Part shown: positions 47,801 through 56,094 of the stretch, one piece after another
How positions within the stretch are numbered: position 1 is the first letter of the stretch
How the letters are laid out: each line of letters begins with the position of its first letter
DNA from: an uncultured Shewanella sp.
GTDB lineage: Bacteria; Pseudomonadota; Gammaproteobacteria; Enterobacterales; Shewanellaceae
Length of the DNA stretch: 64,000 bases
Direction: 5' to 3'
Assembly: GCF_947501665.1 (NCBI RefSeq)
Contig: NZ_CANMWS010000011.1
Span: forward strand, 96,442 to 160,441
Position numbers and translations under genes: made by a program
The notes under the pieces: generated by a model
Databases searched by the model: none
What the model was told of the DNA's origin: nothing
The model's input: the letters and a program-made list of their open reading frames with translations, nothing else

Positions 47801-48886
47801 TAATACAGGTAAATCAGGTTGGTAATCTTGTGACGCCATAACGGTCACTAAGCGATCTTTAACATCTTGTTTTCGGCCAATATTAGCCATAGAATCAAAG
47901 ATATCACAATAAAAAACCAATGCAGACAAAGACGTCACAGACGCTTTGACATCATCAGGCAACTTTTTTTGAAATGCACTAAGTTGCTCTCTAACAGTAC
48001 TTATTACATCATTTTGAAGATCGTTTTGGTATTCTTCAACAGCAGCATCTAACGATTTAATCACTTCCTTTTGAGTTTGACATTCACCTAGCAAAGCAGT
48101 AATTGAATCTGGTACCTTACCCGATGAAAAGTGCTTCGTTATTTCGTCCGTTACTGCATCTCTTGCCGCTTCTAGTTCTTCCACTGCTTTTTTCAAAGCA
48201 TTTGCATTAACTTGATGCTGACTATCAAGTACATTCTGAGTACCACTATTAAACCCAGTAACCAGAGACTCTGTTAACTTGCTTAACGCTATTTGTTTTT
48301 GATTATACTGCTCGACTTTTTTCTGCACATCGAGAACACTTTGTGGTTCATGACCAACATTAACTCCAGGTATTATATTTAAACCGTACGAGCCATAATG
48401 TAGTAGCGAATTAACCGTCGTCGGTTTAGTCATCGCTTTTGGTAATTCAGTGCTAACTAAATCTTCTATCGCACCTTGAAAATGATCATTCGCATCTCTC
48501 AGTGCAATAGCCGCTTTATTTTTAATGGGATCCAACTCTACCCATTTTTTCATAAACGCTGCAGTATCTCTTGTTGACTCAACCACACCAGCCATCACAT
48601 TCGACGTCACTGCCACTTGTCGCGCTTTCAATGACTTTGGCTGTTTTAACTCCACTTCACTTTCATTAGAAGCACTCAGCGACATTAAAGCTGTTCGATA
48701 AGCATTAACTTCTTCAGGCGTAAAGCCTTTAATAACAGAACCATTACTGCTAAATTGACGAATATCTTGGACCAAACTGACTGAACGGCCTTTAAAGGAG
48801 CCACCATTGATACAACTTGAGTCATGACTTTCTTTGATTGAATGTACATTACTGCCACTAATCTGGCTAACACCATTACCACACAT
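44900..48886 (-). CDS. giant T3SS effector candidate, 1328 residues
   Basis: A very long protein with a polar, Ser-rich N-terminus lacking a Sec signal (as expected for a T3SS signal), extended coiled coils over most of residues 200-900, and two hydrophobic regions (about 985-1045 and 1123-1181, the latter Gly/Ala-rich). A charged tail follows. I recognise no enzymatic motif. Its gene follows a CesT-type chaperone gene by nine bases. Edwardsiella EseJ, also about 1350 residues and linked to an SPI-2-type T3SS, is the best analogue I can name; homology is not shown here. Confidence 0.7.
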   Translation of the reverse strand: MCGNGVSQISGSNVHSIKESHDSSCINGGSFKGRSVSLVQDIRQFSSNGSVIKGFTPEEVNAYRTALMSLSASNESEVELKQPKSLKARQVAVTSNVMAGVVESTRDTAAFMKKWVELDPIKNKAAIALRDANDHFQGAIEDLVSTELPKAMTKPTTVNSLLHYGSYGLNIIPGVNVGHEPQSVLDVQKKVEQYNQKQIALSKLTESLVTGFNSGTQNVLDSQHQVNANALKKAVEELEAARDAVTDEITKHFSSGKVPDSITALLGECQTQKEVIKSLDAAVEEYQNDLQNDVISTVREQLSAFQKKLPDDVKASVTSLSALVFYCDIFDSMANIGRKQDVKDRLVTVMASQDYQPDLPVLGKMLSHFLKAELVDQSEELVGSLAKLPMALINQAAKERVSAFIEEVLIATKEKVKQQNLDRDLLLTGQEQRVIDSRDVLKETLSQIEKAENGVTEENLRLRTLEFLQDADGLGDFRVDEVTENTVLQAELAKFKEHLEVSVDDTNPADALSSANDLLDNFERTKPDNFKQSYGEMFQNILAHREGLYGLVKKEPEQYHMMLQAKVEALSSQKKALNALLMALSSQNKPQLTALFNKQLQEVTSELAQTQLFASVVTEIKLTANVRAVGNQNLDRLEPLEAQLKEIGQEIKSAKAKINLQMYLEQLPLLRANNKALLVISPSLVALEKERAELFKQHIRAYPNGIENSLKKVTEQSAQDYAVFEKENPPVVKPERGVENYEVLKSAYDQYELKRAQCINGSLQALTTLSPKLGQAELKTLVKLSYNIESLKVQVKAMDAVYAANLLKLKESYIQVMQNGGFPDGGGYLSLDAWKSWTTQNVLGDWGQDYRPSFEQLVLERQLAKNGMTSINQALYQLGVTMTSSGKASLPGEPAPTSAITQSLQDLYHWAQKHPSEAAALGGSLSHAYSIIASGGGSFGQQLEDMANNVWSKASIENQVKDLLVGEREILPSVEQLAMTPEMIALLYLASAAPYVANAAQGLVEGNLFSGVIGKIPGVSGLSKMALGGMAGILQTKAEVELAKKVSNNREREVMISGIMTAVKTQGTMTQRMDAMKSYVASREIMVQVGTRVKDIQEVGTTGMLDRLKTDVKNWWSFSTAQAKVLAVSTAIVTGGIAASVVAGAVLLTLGTGGLPFAIAGAVGLVAAISGPFASGILMKYAATVDFLGGYGFDLKATATRVKQAMTLQRIGEATKKLQLTKNEETVLGFNIARFKEDNVAIVAKETESKQVEKFQALLQAKIDERIAQEKEKKSIADRTLVSRAHKQGVLNGMNVNMKEQDILAEIQAMDIALEPKYKNMEQRLATL

Positions 48887-48895
48887 ATCTTTTTC

Positions 48896-49327
48896 CTATG
48901 CTAATTTAAATTGAAGATTATCTTGCTTCATCTCTTTATGAAGGCTTTGATTATTTACTTGCTGATGTAATTGTTCGTATTGATCGACCACCTCCTCTAG
49001 AAAAGTCACTAAAGAGTCAAAAGAAGTTGGCATAGACAAAGAGGCAATATAAACAAGTGCCCGTGAGTCAGCGTCATAACAAATAGAACCTAATTGCTCA
49101 TTTGATAAAGCAATATTCATTGCTAAGTAAGATTGATAATATTCAACGGGTGTATCAACAGACAATTCGGCTAACATACAATGAAACTGCCATTGCGCTT
49201 CTTTATGATTAATAGCAACCATTAATTTTTCATCAAACATTAATAAACAAGGCTGATTTTCTTCAAATTTTAATGGTAGCCCCAAGTAATCACCTAATTT
49301 CTCGATTAACAAATGACTTTCACTCAT
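48896..49327 (-). CDS. CesT/SycE-type chaperone for the giant effector
   Basis: 143 residues from the ATG at 49327 (AAAGGA upstream). The N-terminus LIEKLGDYLGLPLKFEENQPCLLMFD is typical of class I secretion chaperones, followed by strands and a C-terminal helix SFDSLVTFLEEVVDQYEQL. Immediately precedes the giant gene, so it very probably binds that protein's N-terminus. Confidence 0.82.
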   Translation of the reverse strand: MSESHLLIEKLGDYLGLPLKFEENQPCLLMFDEKLMVAINHKEAQWQFHCMLAELSVDTPVEYYQSYLAMNIALSNEQLGSICYDADSRALVYIASLSMPTSFDSLVTFLEEVVDQYEQLHQQVNNQSLHKEMKQDNLQFKLA

Positions 49328-49844
49328 AGTAATATCCTTTAATATTTTCAATTGGAAAATAAAAAATATTAATTCATAGTCTATGGGTGACTTAATATTT
49401 CTTATTTTTATTAATAATGAATATTACCAGTAGAAATAACTTAAACACTTAGCTGATAGTATATAAGACTTATCTCTAGCACGGTAATTGAATATTCATT
49501 TCATTTTTTAAAAAATTGATAGATTTTAAAACTTAAGGCACACAGATAAAAAAGAGGGGTAAAAAGTAGCTTAAAAAGTGGCTTAATTTATACAAAAATA
49601 AATTACTATCGATTTTCATATCAATTTTACGATAAAAACATAGTCTATTTTAAAAATTAAAAGCACACTTCACATTAGTAATCAAATAAACACAACAATA
49701 AAAACACAGAATACGACACAAAAAAATTACATTTCAACACGACAAAAAATCAAAAACACCCCACAAAAAAAACAAAAAAACAAAAAAAACAAAAAAACAA
49801 AAACAAATAACACACAAGTGAAAGCATAAATGAAAAGATCAAAC
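49328..49844. other. AT-rich promoter region with A-tract array
   Basis: About 517 bases without a gene, upstream of the chaperone-effector pair. Between about 49763 and 49808 the plus strand is a run of A7-8 blocks separated by single C, a low-complexity, probably curved or H-NS-prone tract. Promoter elements were not resolved. Confidence 0.55.
49763..49808. repeat. A7-8/C low-complexity array
   Basis: Five to six blocks of seven or eight A separated by single C residues (continuing more loosely beyond). The period near eight to nine bases is somewhat shorter than one helical turn. Such tracts stiffen or bend DNA and vary in length by slippage. Confidence 0.7.
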
Positions 49845-50854
49845 TGTTAAGTAGTAACATAGATCCATCTAATTACCTCTCTTTCGACCTCGAGTGTTAA
49901 TGACCAATGGATAAGCACTGCCCATTTAGCGTCAAGTTCATCCAGTGATACCTCTATTGCTGCCTTAGTAACTACTCGGTAAACAGGTTTTTTGATTCTT
50001 TGATGCCACGTATTTCATCGAATTGCGAATTTGATAAATAACACAACGGTACCGCTGTTTGAAGAAAAATACTCGCTAGGCCTTAGGGAAATCTGTCAAA
50101 CCATCAACACAAGCAATGAAAATATCTTCCCGCCCCCCATTATTTAAGTCTATCAGTACCGATAGCCACTCTGTGTGGGTTTAAAAATACGTTATGCTGC
50201 GTTGTCTGTTTTCGATATAGAATAACGATTAGCGTCAAACTGCCACGACCGCCATGGCCGTTCATTCACATCCATATGAACACGGCATTTGTTCATCCGT
50301 AAACATCAGATGGTGGGAATGTCAGTTAAAGCAGGAGCAATTAACGACCTTGCCTACCGCATTTTACATTCCCGTTGAATGCTTACTTAGATTGGTATTA
50401 CATATTCAGGGCGAGCAGAGTGTAAACAGCTTTACCGATATAACGGCCTTCCTCCTTTATAAATAGCATCAAGCCAAACAATGGAATAATGACTCTCTAA
50501 CAGCCTTTGTTATCAAGCTTTAATCTCAGAAAACTGTTTATCGAAGACACTGTAAATGGTGCCCAGTGGGGTATTAACACCATACAGCTCTTCAATATGC
50601 TGATGAATGTCACGATAGCTCATTCCCATGCTAAACATGGATAATATTTGCCTATCCATCTCATTGGTTAAGATAGTTTGATGTTTCTTAATAAGTTGAG
50701 GTTCAAAGGTTGAATGACGGTCTCTAGGGGCATCAAGTTGAAAGCAACCGGAGGCAGGTTTCACGGTTTTACAACTGGTGCCATTAGGCCGATTGGGCTG
50801 GGTCTTATGTTCAAGATGCTGTTTGATTTCAGCATTAAGCACCGCTTCGGTCAA
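49845..50854 (-). pseudogene. decayed IS256-family (mutator) transposase
   Basis: Fragments in several frames align in order with IS256 transposases. The N-terminal part (50854-50513) has LTNEMDRQILSMFSMGMSYRDI. Next comes IVWLDAIY with a frameshifted GRYIGKAVYTLLALN (about 50475-50390), then EWLSVLIDLNNGG and EDIFIACVDGLTDFPKA (about 50185-50085), then QIRNSMKYVASKNQK (about 50025-49980) and VTKAAIEVSLDELDAKWA. Stops and frameshifts separate them, and about 200 bases in the middle do not match. It is a dead insertion remnant. It lies between sctW and the giant-effector operon. Confidence 0.8.
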
Positions 50855-51018
50855 TTGTTTGGTTTACGGCCTGAGGATCCCACCTTTACCCGTTAAATGT
50901 TCCCTTCTTGTAACGCTTTTAAGCTTATTCAAAATCAAAAGATTGGGTTATGTGTCATTCCTATTTTTAACTATTGTACGGAAATGACACAAAATTACGA
51001 ACACTACCGAAAAACTCG

Positions 51019-52050
51019 CTATTCTAAATCCCCCCAGTCATCAAGTAGTGTCATCATAGACTCTTCTATTAATTCTTTTTGATCATCATCTCTAAAACAA
51101 GCCATGGGCATCATCACAACCAACTCTCGCCAACGACGTAAAAAACCTAATCGTTTTGCAGGTAAAAGGGGAAGCTCCCGTATTTGTTCTTCTATCCATT
51201 CAGGATAAACCCAAGATTGTTCAATGAGTAGCAAAGAAACTTTCATTACCGCGTCACCACTTATCCGCGTCGCTCTGCCTAACATATTGCAATGATCTTC
51301 AAGACTCATAAAAACCGCCAGTCGCCTCAAGTCATCAACGGCAGCAACCACTTTAACCATGTTTCTATGGCTACTTCTCTCATTTAATGGTTCAGATAAT
51401 GCTCGTAATAACACCTTAATGCGTTTGCGGCGATCAGGGCATTGCTGTAATAAATCAAACCATTTCGCCAGCCCCCCTTCACCTCTAGATGCATGTTGAT
51501 ACAGCTTTCGCATACCTGCAAGGCCAGCTTCATCAAGTCCTAGACCTTCTATCGCTGCTAAAATGGCAAGCTCAGCGCCTTCAGCTGACAACATTTCTTC
51601 CAATGCTTTACGTAATTTTTGTATTTGTGCACTGCCCAAACGCCCAGATACTTGCAAGGCCATTAACAGCAGCATAATGTCGCCACTTGACATACCAGAT
51701 GTTCTAAGTTGACTAATTATTTTATCGGCATCACCAATTTTAGCGAATGTATCCACGAGTTTATTCACTGAAGTCGATTGCTTATCGCTCAGTTGTTGTA
51801 ATAACCTTTCTAAACCATCTAAAAGCGGGCTCTTACTCTCTTTACCACCCAATAATTTTTTAACTTCCGCACCTAATTTTAAACTCATACCTTCCATGGT
51901 TTCTTCAATCGCTTCAGAACGCGTTTGCGCCAATTCTGCCGCAGCCATCGCACTTGAGCTAGAAGCTGGCATAAACTGGACACTGCGGTTCGACGTACTT
52001 TCCTGAGTGGGCTGCAGATCAGCTTGGGTCGCAACATCAACTCTAATCAT
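51019..52050 (-). CDS. sctW: SctW, T3SS gatekeeper (SsaL/SepL-like)
   Basis: 343 residues from the ATG at 52050 (AAAGGTG upstream); the GTG at 52059 is too close to that site. Helical throughout, with the HrpJ-type middle and a TyeA-like C-terminal part (IEEQIRELPLLPAKRLGFLRRW). Gatekeepers prevent effector export before translocators are out. It ends the sctF-to-W operon. Confidence 0.85.
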   Translation of the reverse strand: MIRVDVATQADLQPTQESTSNRSVQFMPASSSSAMAAAELAQTRSEAIEETMEGMSLKLGAEVKKLLGGKESKSPLLDGLERLLQQLSDKQSTSVNKLVDTFAKIGDADKIISQLRTSGMSSGDIMLLLMALQVSGRLGSAQIQKLRKALEEMLSAEGAELAILAAIEGLGLDEAGLAGMRKLYQHASRGEGGLAKWFDLLQQCPDRRKRIKVLLRALSEPLNERSSHRNMVKVVAAVDDLRRLAVFMSLEDHCNMLGRATRISGDAVMKVSLLLIEQSWVYPEWIEEQIRELPLLPAKRLGFLRRWRELVVMMPMACFRDDDQKELIEESMMTLLDDWGDLE

Positions 52051-52082
52051 AACGGGCACCTTTTACTCTAAAAACATCAATG

Positions 52083-52889
52083 TTAAGCCGGTTCCTGCAT
52101 TAAAAACACTGCATCACCATTACACGTCTCATCTTCTATTTCTTGCTCTAAGTCCATTTCTTCCTCATAGTCCAGCTCTTCCTCGTAGTCCATTTCTTCA
52201 TCATGGTCTATTTCTTGTTTATTTTCAGTTTCTTGATCACACACCTTAGATTTCATCACAGGCTGAAAAGTAGCTAACAATAAATTTAAATGCTCTTTTA
52301 AATTAAGGCGTATAGATAAACAACTTGAACTCAATTGAGCTTCCCATGGCTGCATCTCATCATCTATTTCAATTGTGAGCTGCTCAAAAAAAGCATCTTC
52401 AATCATCTGAAATTCACTGGATGAAACCGTTAATGTTAATACTGATTTATCCACTTCTTTAGCAACCAAAGCCGATAACCGATGAATAAGCAATTCTGAA
52501 GGAGGTTGCTCTGTACCCCATTGCCCAATTACCGCGCTCATCTGCTGGCGGATCCGCCCCTTTAATTGCCCAACAATCTCAGACTCTAATTCATGTTGCT
52601 CACAATGCCAGTTCAAAGCTTCATTAACGACATTTTGTTTAGCTTCAACTTCCCATTGCACCATTAAACCTTCAGCCTCTAACCTTGCCTCTTCAATAAT
52701 ATTAGCTGCTGTTAAATGGGCATCTTCTATTTGAGATTTCGCTCTAACAATGAGCTTTGCCACTCTATCTTTTGCACTTTGCTCAAAATTATTGGCAATA
52801 ATGACGCGATTAATATCGGATTGAGTCACCACACTTTGTTCATCATAAATGAGATCACAAGTTTTAATTTTTACTGCAAATTCATTCAT
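52083..52889 (-). CDS. sctL: SctL, ATPase stator (SsaK-like) with acidic repeat tail
   Basis: 268 residues from the ATG at 52889 (GGAG upstream; overlaps the sctK stop as ATGA). Residues about 35-115 form the FliH-like coiled coil (FEQSAKDRVAKLIVRAKSQIEDA, read in part), then a V-type E-subunit-like domain. The C-terminus carries an unusual acidic stretch (DYEEEL, DYEEEM, DLEQEIED) encoded by 18-bp tandem repeats. SctL anchors and restrains SctN at the sorting platform. Confidence 0.85.
   Translation of the reverse strand: MNEFAVKIKTCDLIYDEQSVVTQSDINRVIIANNFEQSAKDRVAKLIVRAKSQIEDAHLTAANIIEEARLEAEGLMVQWEVEAKQNVVNEALNWHCEQHELESEIVGQLKGRIRQQMSAVIGQWGTEQPPSELLIHRLSALVAKEVDKSVLTLTVSSSEFQMIEDAFFEQLTIEIDDEMQPWEAQLSSSCLSIRLNLKEHLNLLLATFQPVMKSKVCDQETENKQEIDHDEEMDYEEELDYEEEMDLEQEIEDETCNGDAVFLMQEPA
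52135..52224 (-). repeat. 18-bp in-frame tandem repeat within sctL
   Basis: Three clear 18-bp units at 52153-52170, 52171-52188 and 52189-52206, flanked by degenerate copies at 52135-52152 and 52207-52224. Each encodes six residues of the type D-Y-E-E-E-M/L. Length can change by slippage without breaking the frame. Confidence 0.85.
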
Positions 52890-53470
52890 ATAAAACGCTC
52901 CAATCGGAATAACCAACGCTGTGCATCATGAATAGAAGTATCAATGGACACTAAGTCCTCTTCATCAATAAAAGGTAAAGTTGGTCTTAATGCTTGCCAA
53001 ACTTGAGAATCTTTCCATTGATTATTAAATTGTTTGATCGCTATATGTTGTGCTGTTTTAATTAACGTTTCAGCACTACAATGCCCGATATCTCCCCCTT
53101 CAGGCCATAAAGATAACATTTGCTGAATTTGCTCATATGTAAACACACTTAACAAAGCTTCACGATATTGCCTCATAGTAATGTAATCAGGGCTGTTTAA
53201 TAAAATCAATCCGACACCAGTCAATAATACCAACAACTTGTCCCCTAAATTAAGAAGCAACTTATCTTGAGTCGTTAAACTTAACGTCATAGAACGATCA
53301 AACGCTGGCAATAAAGACACCGCCAGTTTATTCACTCTCTTATTGAGTAATCGACTGCGATAATAAATATCTTGCCACTTGCCAAGTTGTAATGCCTGCC
53401 ACCATGAAACATGCATATTGGCACAGGGCTGCCACATAAATTCATTCAATAATTTATCTTCAGGCGCCAT
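52886..53470 (-). CDS. sctK: SctK, sorting-platform adaptor (SsaX-like)
   Basis: 194 residues, Trp-rich N-terminus (EFMWQPCANMHVSWWQ), no signal, between sctJ and sctL as expected. SctK-type proteins bind SctD and SctQ at the cytoplasmic platform. The family diverges quickly; the call relies on order and length. Confidence 0.72.
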   Translation of the reverse strand: MAPEDKLLNEFMWQPCANMHVSWWQALQLGKWQDIYYRSRLLNKRVNKLAVSLLPAFDRSMTLSLTTQDKLLLNLGDKLLVLLTGVGLILLNSPDYITMRQYREALLSVFTYEQIQQMLSLWPEGGDIGHCSAETLIKTAQHIAIKQFNNQWKDSQVWQALRPTLPFIDEEDLVSIDTSIHDAQRWLFRLERFI

Positions 53471-53481
53471 AATGCCTCCAT

Positions 53482-54201
53482 TTATGCTCGACTAACTTGC
53501 CATATACGACCAAACACCAATAATAACAAGAAGCCTAATAACCCTAAAATGAAATACTTATATTCAAAAAGCCACTCTTGAGGTGATGTGCTTGGTTCTT
53601 CTTCAACCACTTTTTTAGGCTTATATTGATAATCAGCAGCCTGCATTAACAAACTGATATTGGCATATTCCAATTGAGGAATAGAGTTTTTAATTAAACT
53701 TTTTATTTGACTCTCAATATTATTTAAATTGGCTTCAGGAGAATATTTAATATAAGCCGAAGCAGATTTTATAATGGGCTCCATATTATTATTTTCAACC
53801 ACTGTATCAGCAATGGAAACTCGAGCATTAATCACGCCTTTCATGCTTGATAAGGTTCGCTCTAACTGCTGCTCTTTAAAATAATTCATTTTTGCTTTTT
53901 CTTGAGCAGGAGAGGTCACTAATTGCCCTGAAGGAAACAATTCTTCAATTCCAGTATAATGCGCCTTAGGGTACCCATTTTGCCTGAGTAACTCCACTGC
54001 GTTAATAAACTCTTCTTTATTAATAAGCAGAGTAATGGTGCCCGTTTTTTGATCTAACTCAGCCTCACCATCCATATCATTTAACATTAATAGCGCTAAC
54101 ATTTGATTAGCTTCATCTTGAGGCAGGCCTCGATATAGATCCATTTTACAGCCGGAAATAAACAATAAAACTAATAAAAAAGAAAGCTTAATGTACTTCA
54201 T
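53482..54201 (-). CDS. sctJ: SctJ, inner-membrane ring lipoprotein (SsaJ-like)
   Basis: 239 residues. Lipoprotein signal with lipobox ISGC (Cys18), ring-building modules of the YscJ/PrgK type (YRGLPQDEANQMLALLMLNDMD read in part; ERTLSSMKGVINARVSIA), and a C-terminal membrane helix (about 212-235). Overlaps sctI by four bases. Confidence 0.94.
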   Translation of the reverse strand: MKYIKLSFLLVLLFISGCKMDLYRGLPQDEANQMLALLMLNDMDGEAELDQKTGTITLLINKEEFINAVELLRQNGYPKAHYTGIEELFPSGQLVTSPAQEKAKMNYFKEQQLERTLSSMKGVINARVSIADTVVENNNMEPIIKSASAYIKYSPEANLNNIESQIKSLIKNSIPQLEYANISLLMQAADYQYKPKKVVEEEPSTSPQEWLFEYKYFILGLLGFLLLLVFGRIWQVSRA

Positions 54202-54530
54202 CCCATAGTCACCAATTTATTGATACCTTGTGAAAGAGAGCCTGCCACTTTCGCAACCAAATCAACCTCAATCATGGCTTTGGCAATGAGTTTTTGTCCT
54301 TCATGTAATGCTTCTGGCGTAATCATCTCTAATGTATTAGTCACAACATCAAAATCTTTTTTTGGTGCGTTAATTTCAGTCGCCTTCATTGCGCCTTCTA
54401 AATCATTGTTTCCTACATTCAATAGCTGTGAGAATTGATCTTGAAGTCTTACATCAACAGCTTGTTCTACAGGTTCATAGAGTTGTTTTGTCGCTAATTG
54501 TGTGGCCCTAGATACCGCTTCTATATCCAT
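54198..54530 (-). CDS. sctI: SctI, inner rod protein (SsaI-like)
   Basis: 110 residues, helical C-terminus (KLIAKAMIEVDLVAKVAGSL, then QGINKLVTMG) typical of YscI/PrgJ rods. Start follows AAGGAG inside the end of the preceding gene. Confidence 0.85.
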   Translation of the reverse strand: MDIEAVSRATQLATKQLYEPVEQAVDVRLQDQFSQLLNVGNNDLEGAMKATEINAPKKDFDVVTNTLEMITPEALHEGQKLIAKAMIEVDLVAKVAGSLSQGINKLVTMG

Positions 54531-54828
54531 GATTATCTCCTTCTAACAGCTGAGTAAATTTATGCGTATCTTGACTCTCAAATTCACTTTGAGAATACAA
54601 AAATGCTAATGCCTGAGCCCTGTCACTGTGGCAATGTCTTAAGGCTTCTAAGGCTTCACTTTGCTCATTCAAAGCAAAATAAATCAAACTGGCACAAATA
54701 CTGCGATCTTCTTCATCTTCAATCAGTTCAGGAAAAAGCGCCAACAGTGAATGTGCTTCCTTTCGCAGACCATGATTGGATGCCGCAATGGCCGCTTCGA
54801 CTAGTAGCCTTTTATCCTCACTATTCAT
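54508..54828 (-). CDS. SctG-type needle chaperone (SsaH/EsaH-like)
   Basis: 106 residues with TPR-like helical hairpins (LLVEAAIAASNHGLRKEAHS; ICASLIYFALNEQSEALEAL), as in YscG. With the SsaE-like protein it should hold the needle subunit before export. Start and sctF stop overlap as ATGA; the 3' end overlaps sctI by 23 bases. Confidence 0.78.
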   Translation of the reverse strand: MNSEDKRLLVEAAIAASNHGLRKEAHSLLALFPELIEDEEDRSICASLIYFALNEQSEALEALRHCHSDRAQALAFLYSQSEFESQDTHKFTQLLEGDNHGYRSGI

Positions 54829-55040
54829 ATTTTGGCAATAATTCCTTGGATCATATCTTTAATGGTTTTAATAATGGCACTTTCATATCCCACTAAATTT
54901 GAATATTGCTGCATTGAAAACTGCATTTGCAACATGGCATCAGGATCATTTGCATCCGTTGTGGCCATAACCGATTCTAAATCCGCTGCAGCACTCGCAG
55001 ACTGCTGAGATAATTGACTAACAATGGCACTTAAATCCAT
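54825..55040 (-). CDS. sctF: SctF, needle subunit (SsaG/EsaG-like)
   Basis: 71 residues, two helices around a short DANDPDAML turn and a hydrophobic C-terminus (IIKTIKDMIQGIIAKI), as in all needle proteins. It polymerises into the hollow needle. Confidence 0.92.
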   Translation of the reverse strand: MDLSAIVSQLSQQSASAAADLESVMATTDANDPDAMLQMQFSMQQYSNLVGYESAIIKTIKDMIQGIIAKI

Positions 55041-55054
55041 AATAAATTCCTCTA

Positions 55055-55750
55055 TTAAGTAATATCAGCATTAAGTTGGGTAGGACTACACTGAAAACGT
55101 TTTTTAAATGAACCGGAGAAGTGAGAGTGACTACTAAAGCCTGCTTCATAGGCAATGTCAGCAACTTTTTTCTTTGTTGAAACAAGTTGTTGGCGTGCAT
55201 AAACGAGTCGACGCTCTAATAACCACTTCTTCGCCGAGATACCGTAGTTTTTATAAAACAACAAGTTTAATTTACGCACTTCTATGCCTAAATCATCAGC
55301 AAACTGAGCAACAGACCAAGGCTGAGTATAGTTTTCTTCAATATAATTCAACAAACTATCATTATGTGTTGAATAATGATTCAATAACTTAGAAAAATAG
55401 CTATTATCTAAACCTAAGCAATAAGTAAATATAAACTTAATGAGAAGCTTACGACTCACATCGTGTAATTGTTCAATCACATTAATAAGATCGCCAAAAA
55501 CAGGTAAAGATTTAGATGATGCCATGAAAAAAGGCGTATTATTGGGATCTTCAGTTAGTAAATCCATGACTTCATAATACACTTCATGAATTTCACCTGG
55601 GTAACAAAACATATTCAGTTTTTTATACCCACCGACTGCAGTTGCTTGTTCACTTGTCACGACAAGTTGGTTAGCCGCAATTGATGTCACAACACCATTA
55701 TGATGAAGTTTACCTGCTTCTTTAAACAATATGATTTGTACTACACTCAT
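55055..55750 (-). CDS. AraC-family regulator, EsrC-like
   Basis: 231 residues from the ATG at 55750 with GGAG six bases upstream. The N-terminus is a small strand-rich domain; the C-terminus is an AraC/XylS double helix-turn-helix (WSVAQFADDLGIEVRKLNLLF; VADIAYEAGFSSHSHFSGSFKKRF). It is the first gene of the sctF operon, 14 bases ahead of it. In Edwardsiella the AraC-type EsrC acts below EsrB to activate part of the T3SS genes; the same scheme is likely here. Confidence 0.85.
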   Translation of the reverse strand: MSVVQIILFKEAGKLHHNGVVTSIAANQLVVTSEQATAVGGYKKLNMFCYPGEIHEVYYEVMDLLTEDPNNTPFFMASSKSLPVFGDLINVIEQLHDVSRKLLIKFIFTYCLGLDNSYFSKLLNHYSTHNDSLLNYIEENYTQPWSVAQFADDLGIEVRKLNLLFYKNYGISAKKWLLERRLVYARQQLVSTKKKVADIAYEAGFSSHSHFSGSFKKRFQCSPTQLNADIT

Positions 55751-56094
55751 GCGAAGCTCCACTCACTCAGACTGTGGACTATTCTCATCCTTTTCTCAAA
55801 GTAATGTCATCAGGTGTTGACCTGAGATAAGGTGTTGAGTTGAATAGAGCGATGAATGTACAGGTTCACAGAGAAGGGTAACCGAAAAATAACCAATTTA
55901 ATGACAATAGAATACTGAAGTTTAAAACAAAAAGGTGCACAATATACTCTCACCCACTTTTACCTCCTTTGAGTAATCAAAATAACCAAAGGGGCAAGCA
56001 TCAACCACTCTGAGCATTAAAAACTCAGCGCATTCCCCTAATAGAGCGTATTCAATTGATAAAGACTTGAGTATAATCTCATCTTAATTATTCA
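55751..56094. other. AT-rich gap at the right edge of the T3SS
   Basis: 344 bases between the AraC gene and the divergent DUF1415 gene. It should hold both promoters. No gene, tRNA or attachment-site-like repeat seen. Confidence 0.5.

Noticed and set aside
49763..49808. Possible CRISPR or iteron array
   Set aside because: Units are A-runs with single C separators, without spacers or a conserved repeat longer than nine bases.
50254..50466. 70-codon plus-strand ORF in the gap between sctW and the effector operon
   Set aside because: It runs opposite recognisable IS256 transposase fragments and has no ribosome site or family resemblance.
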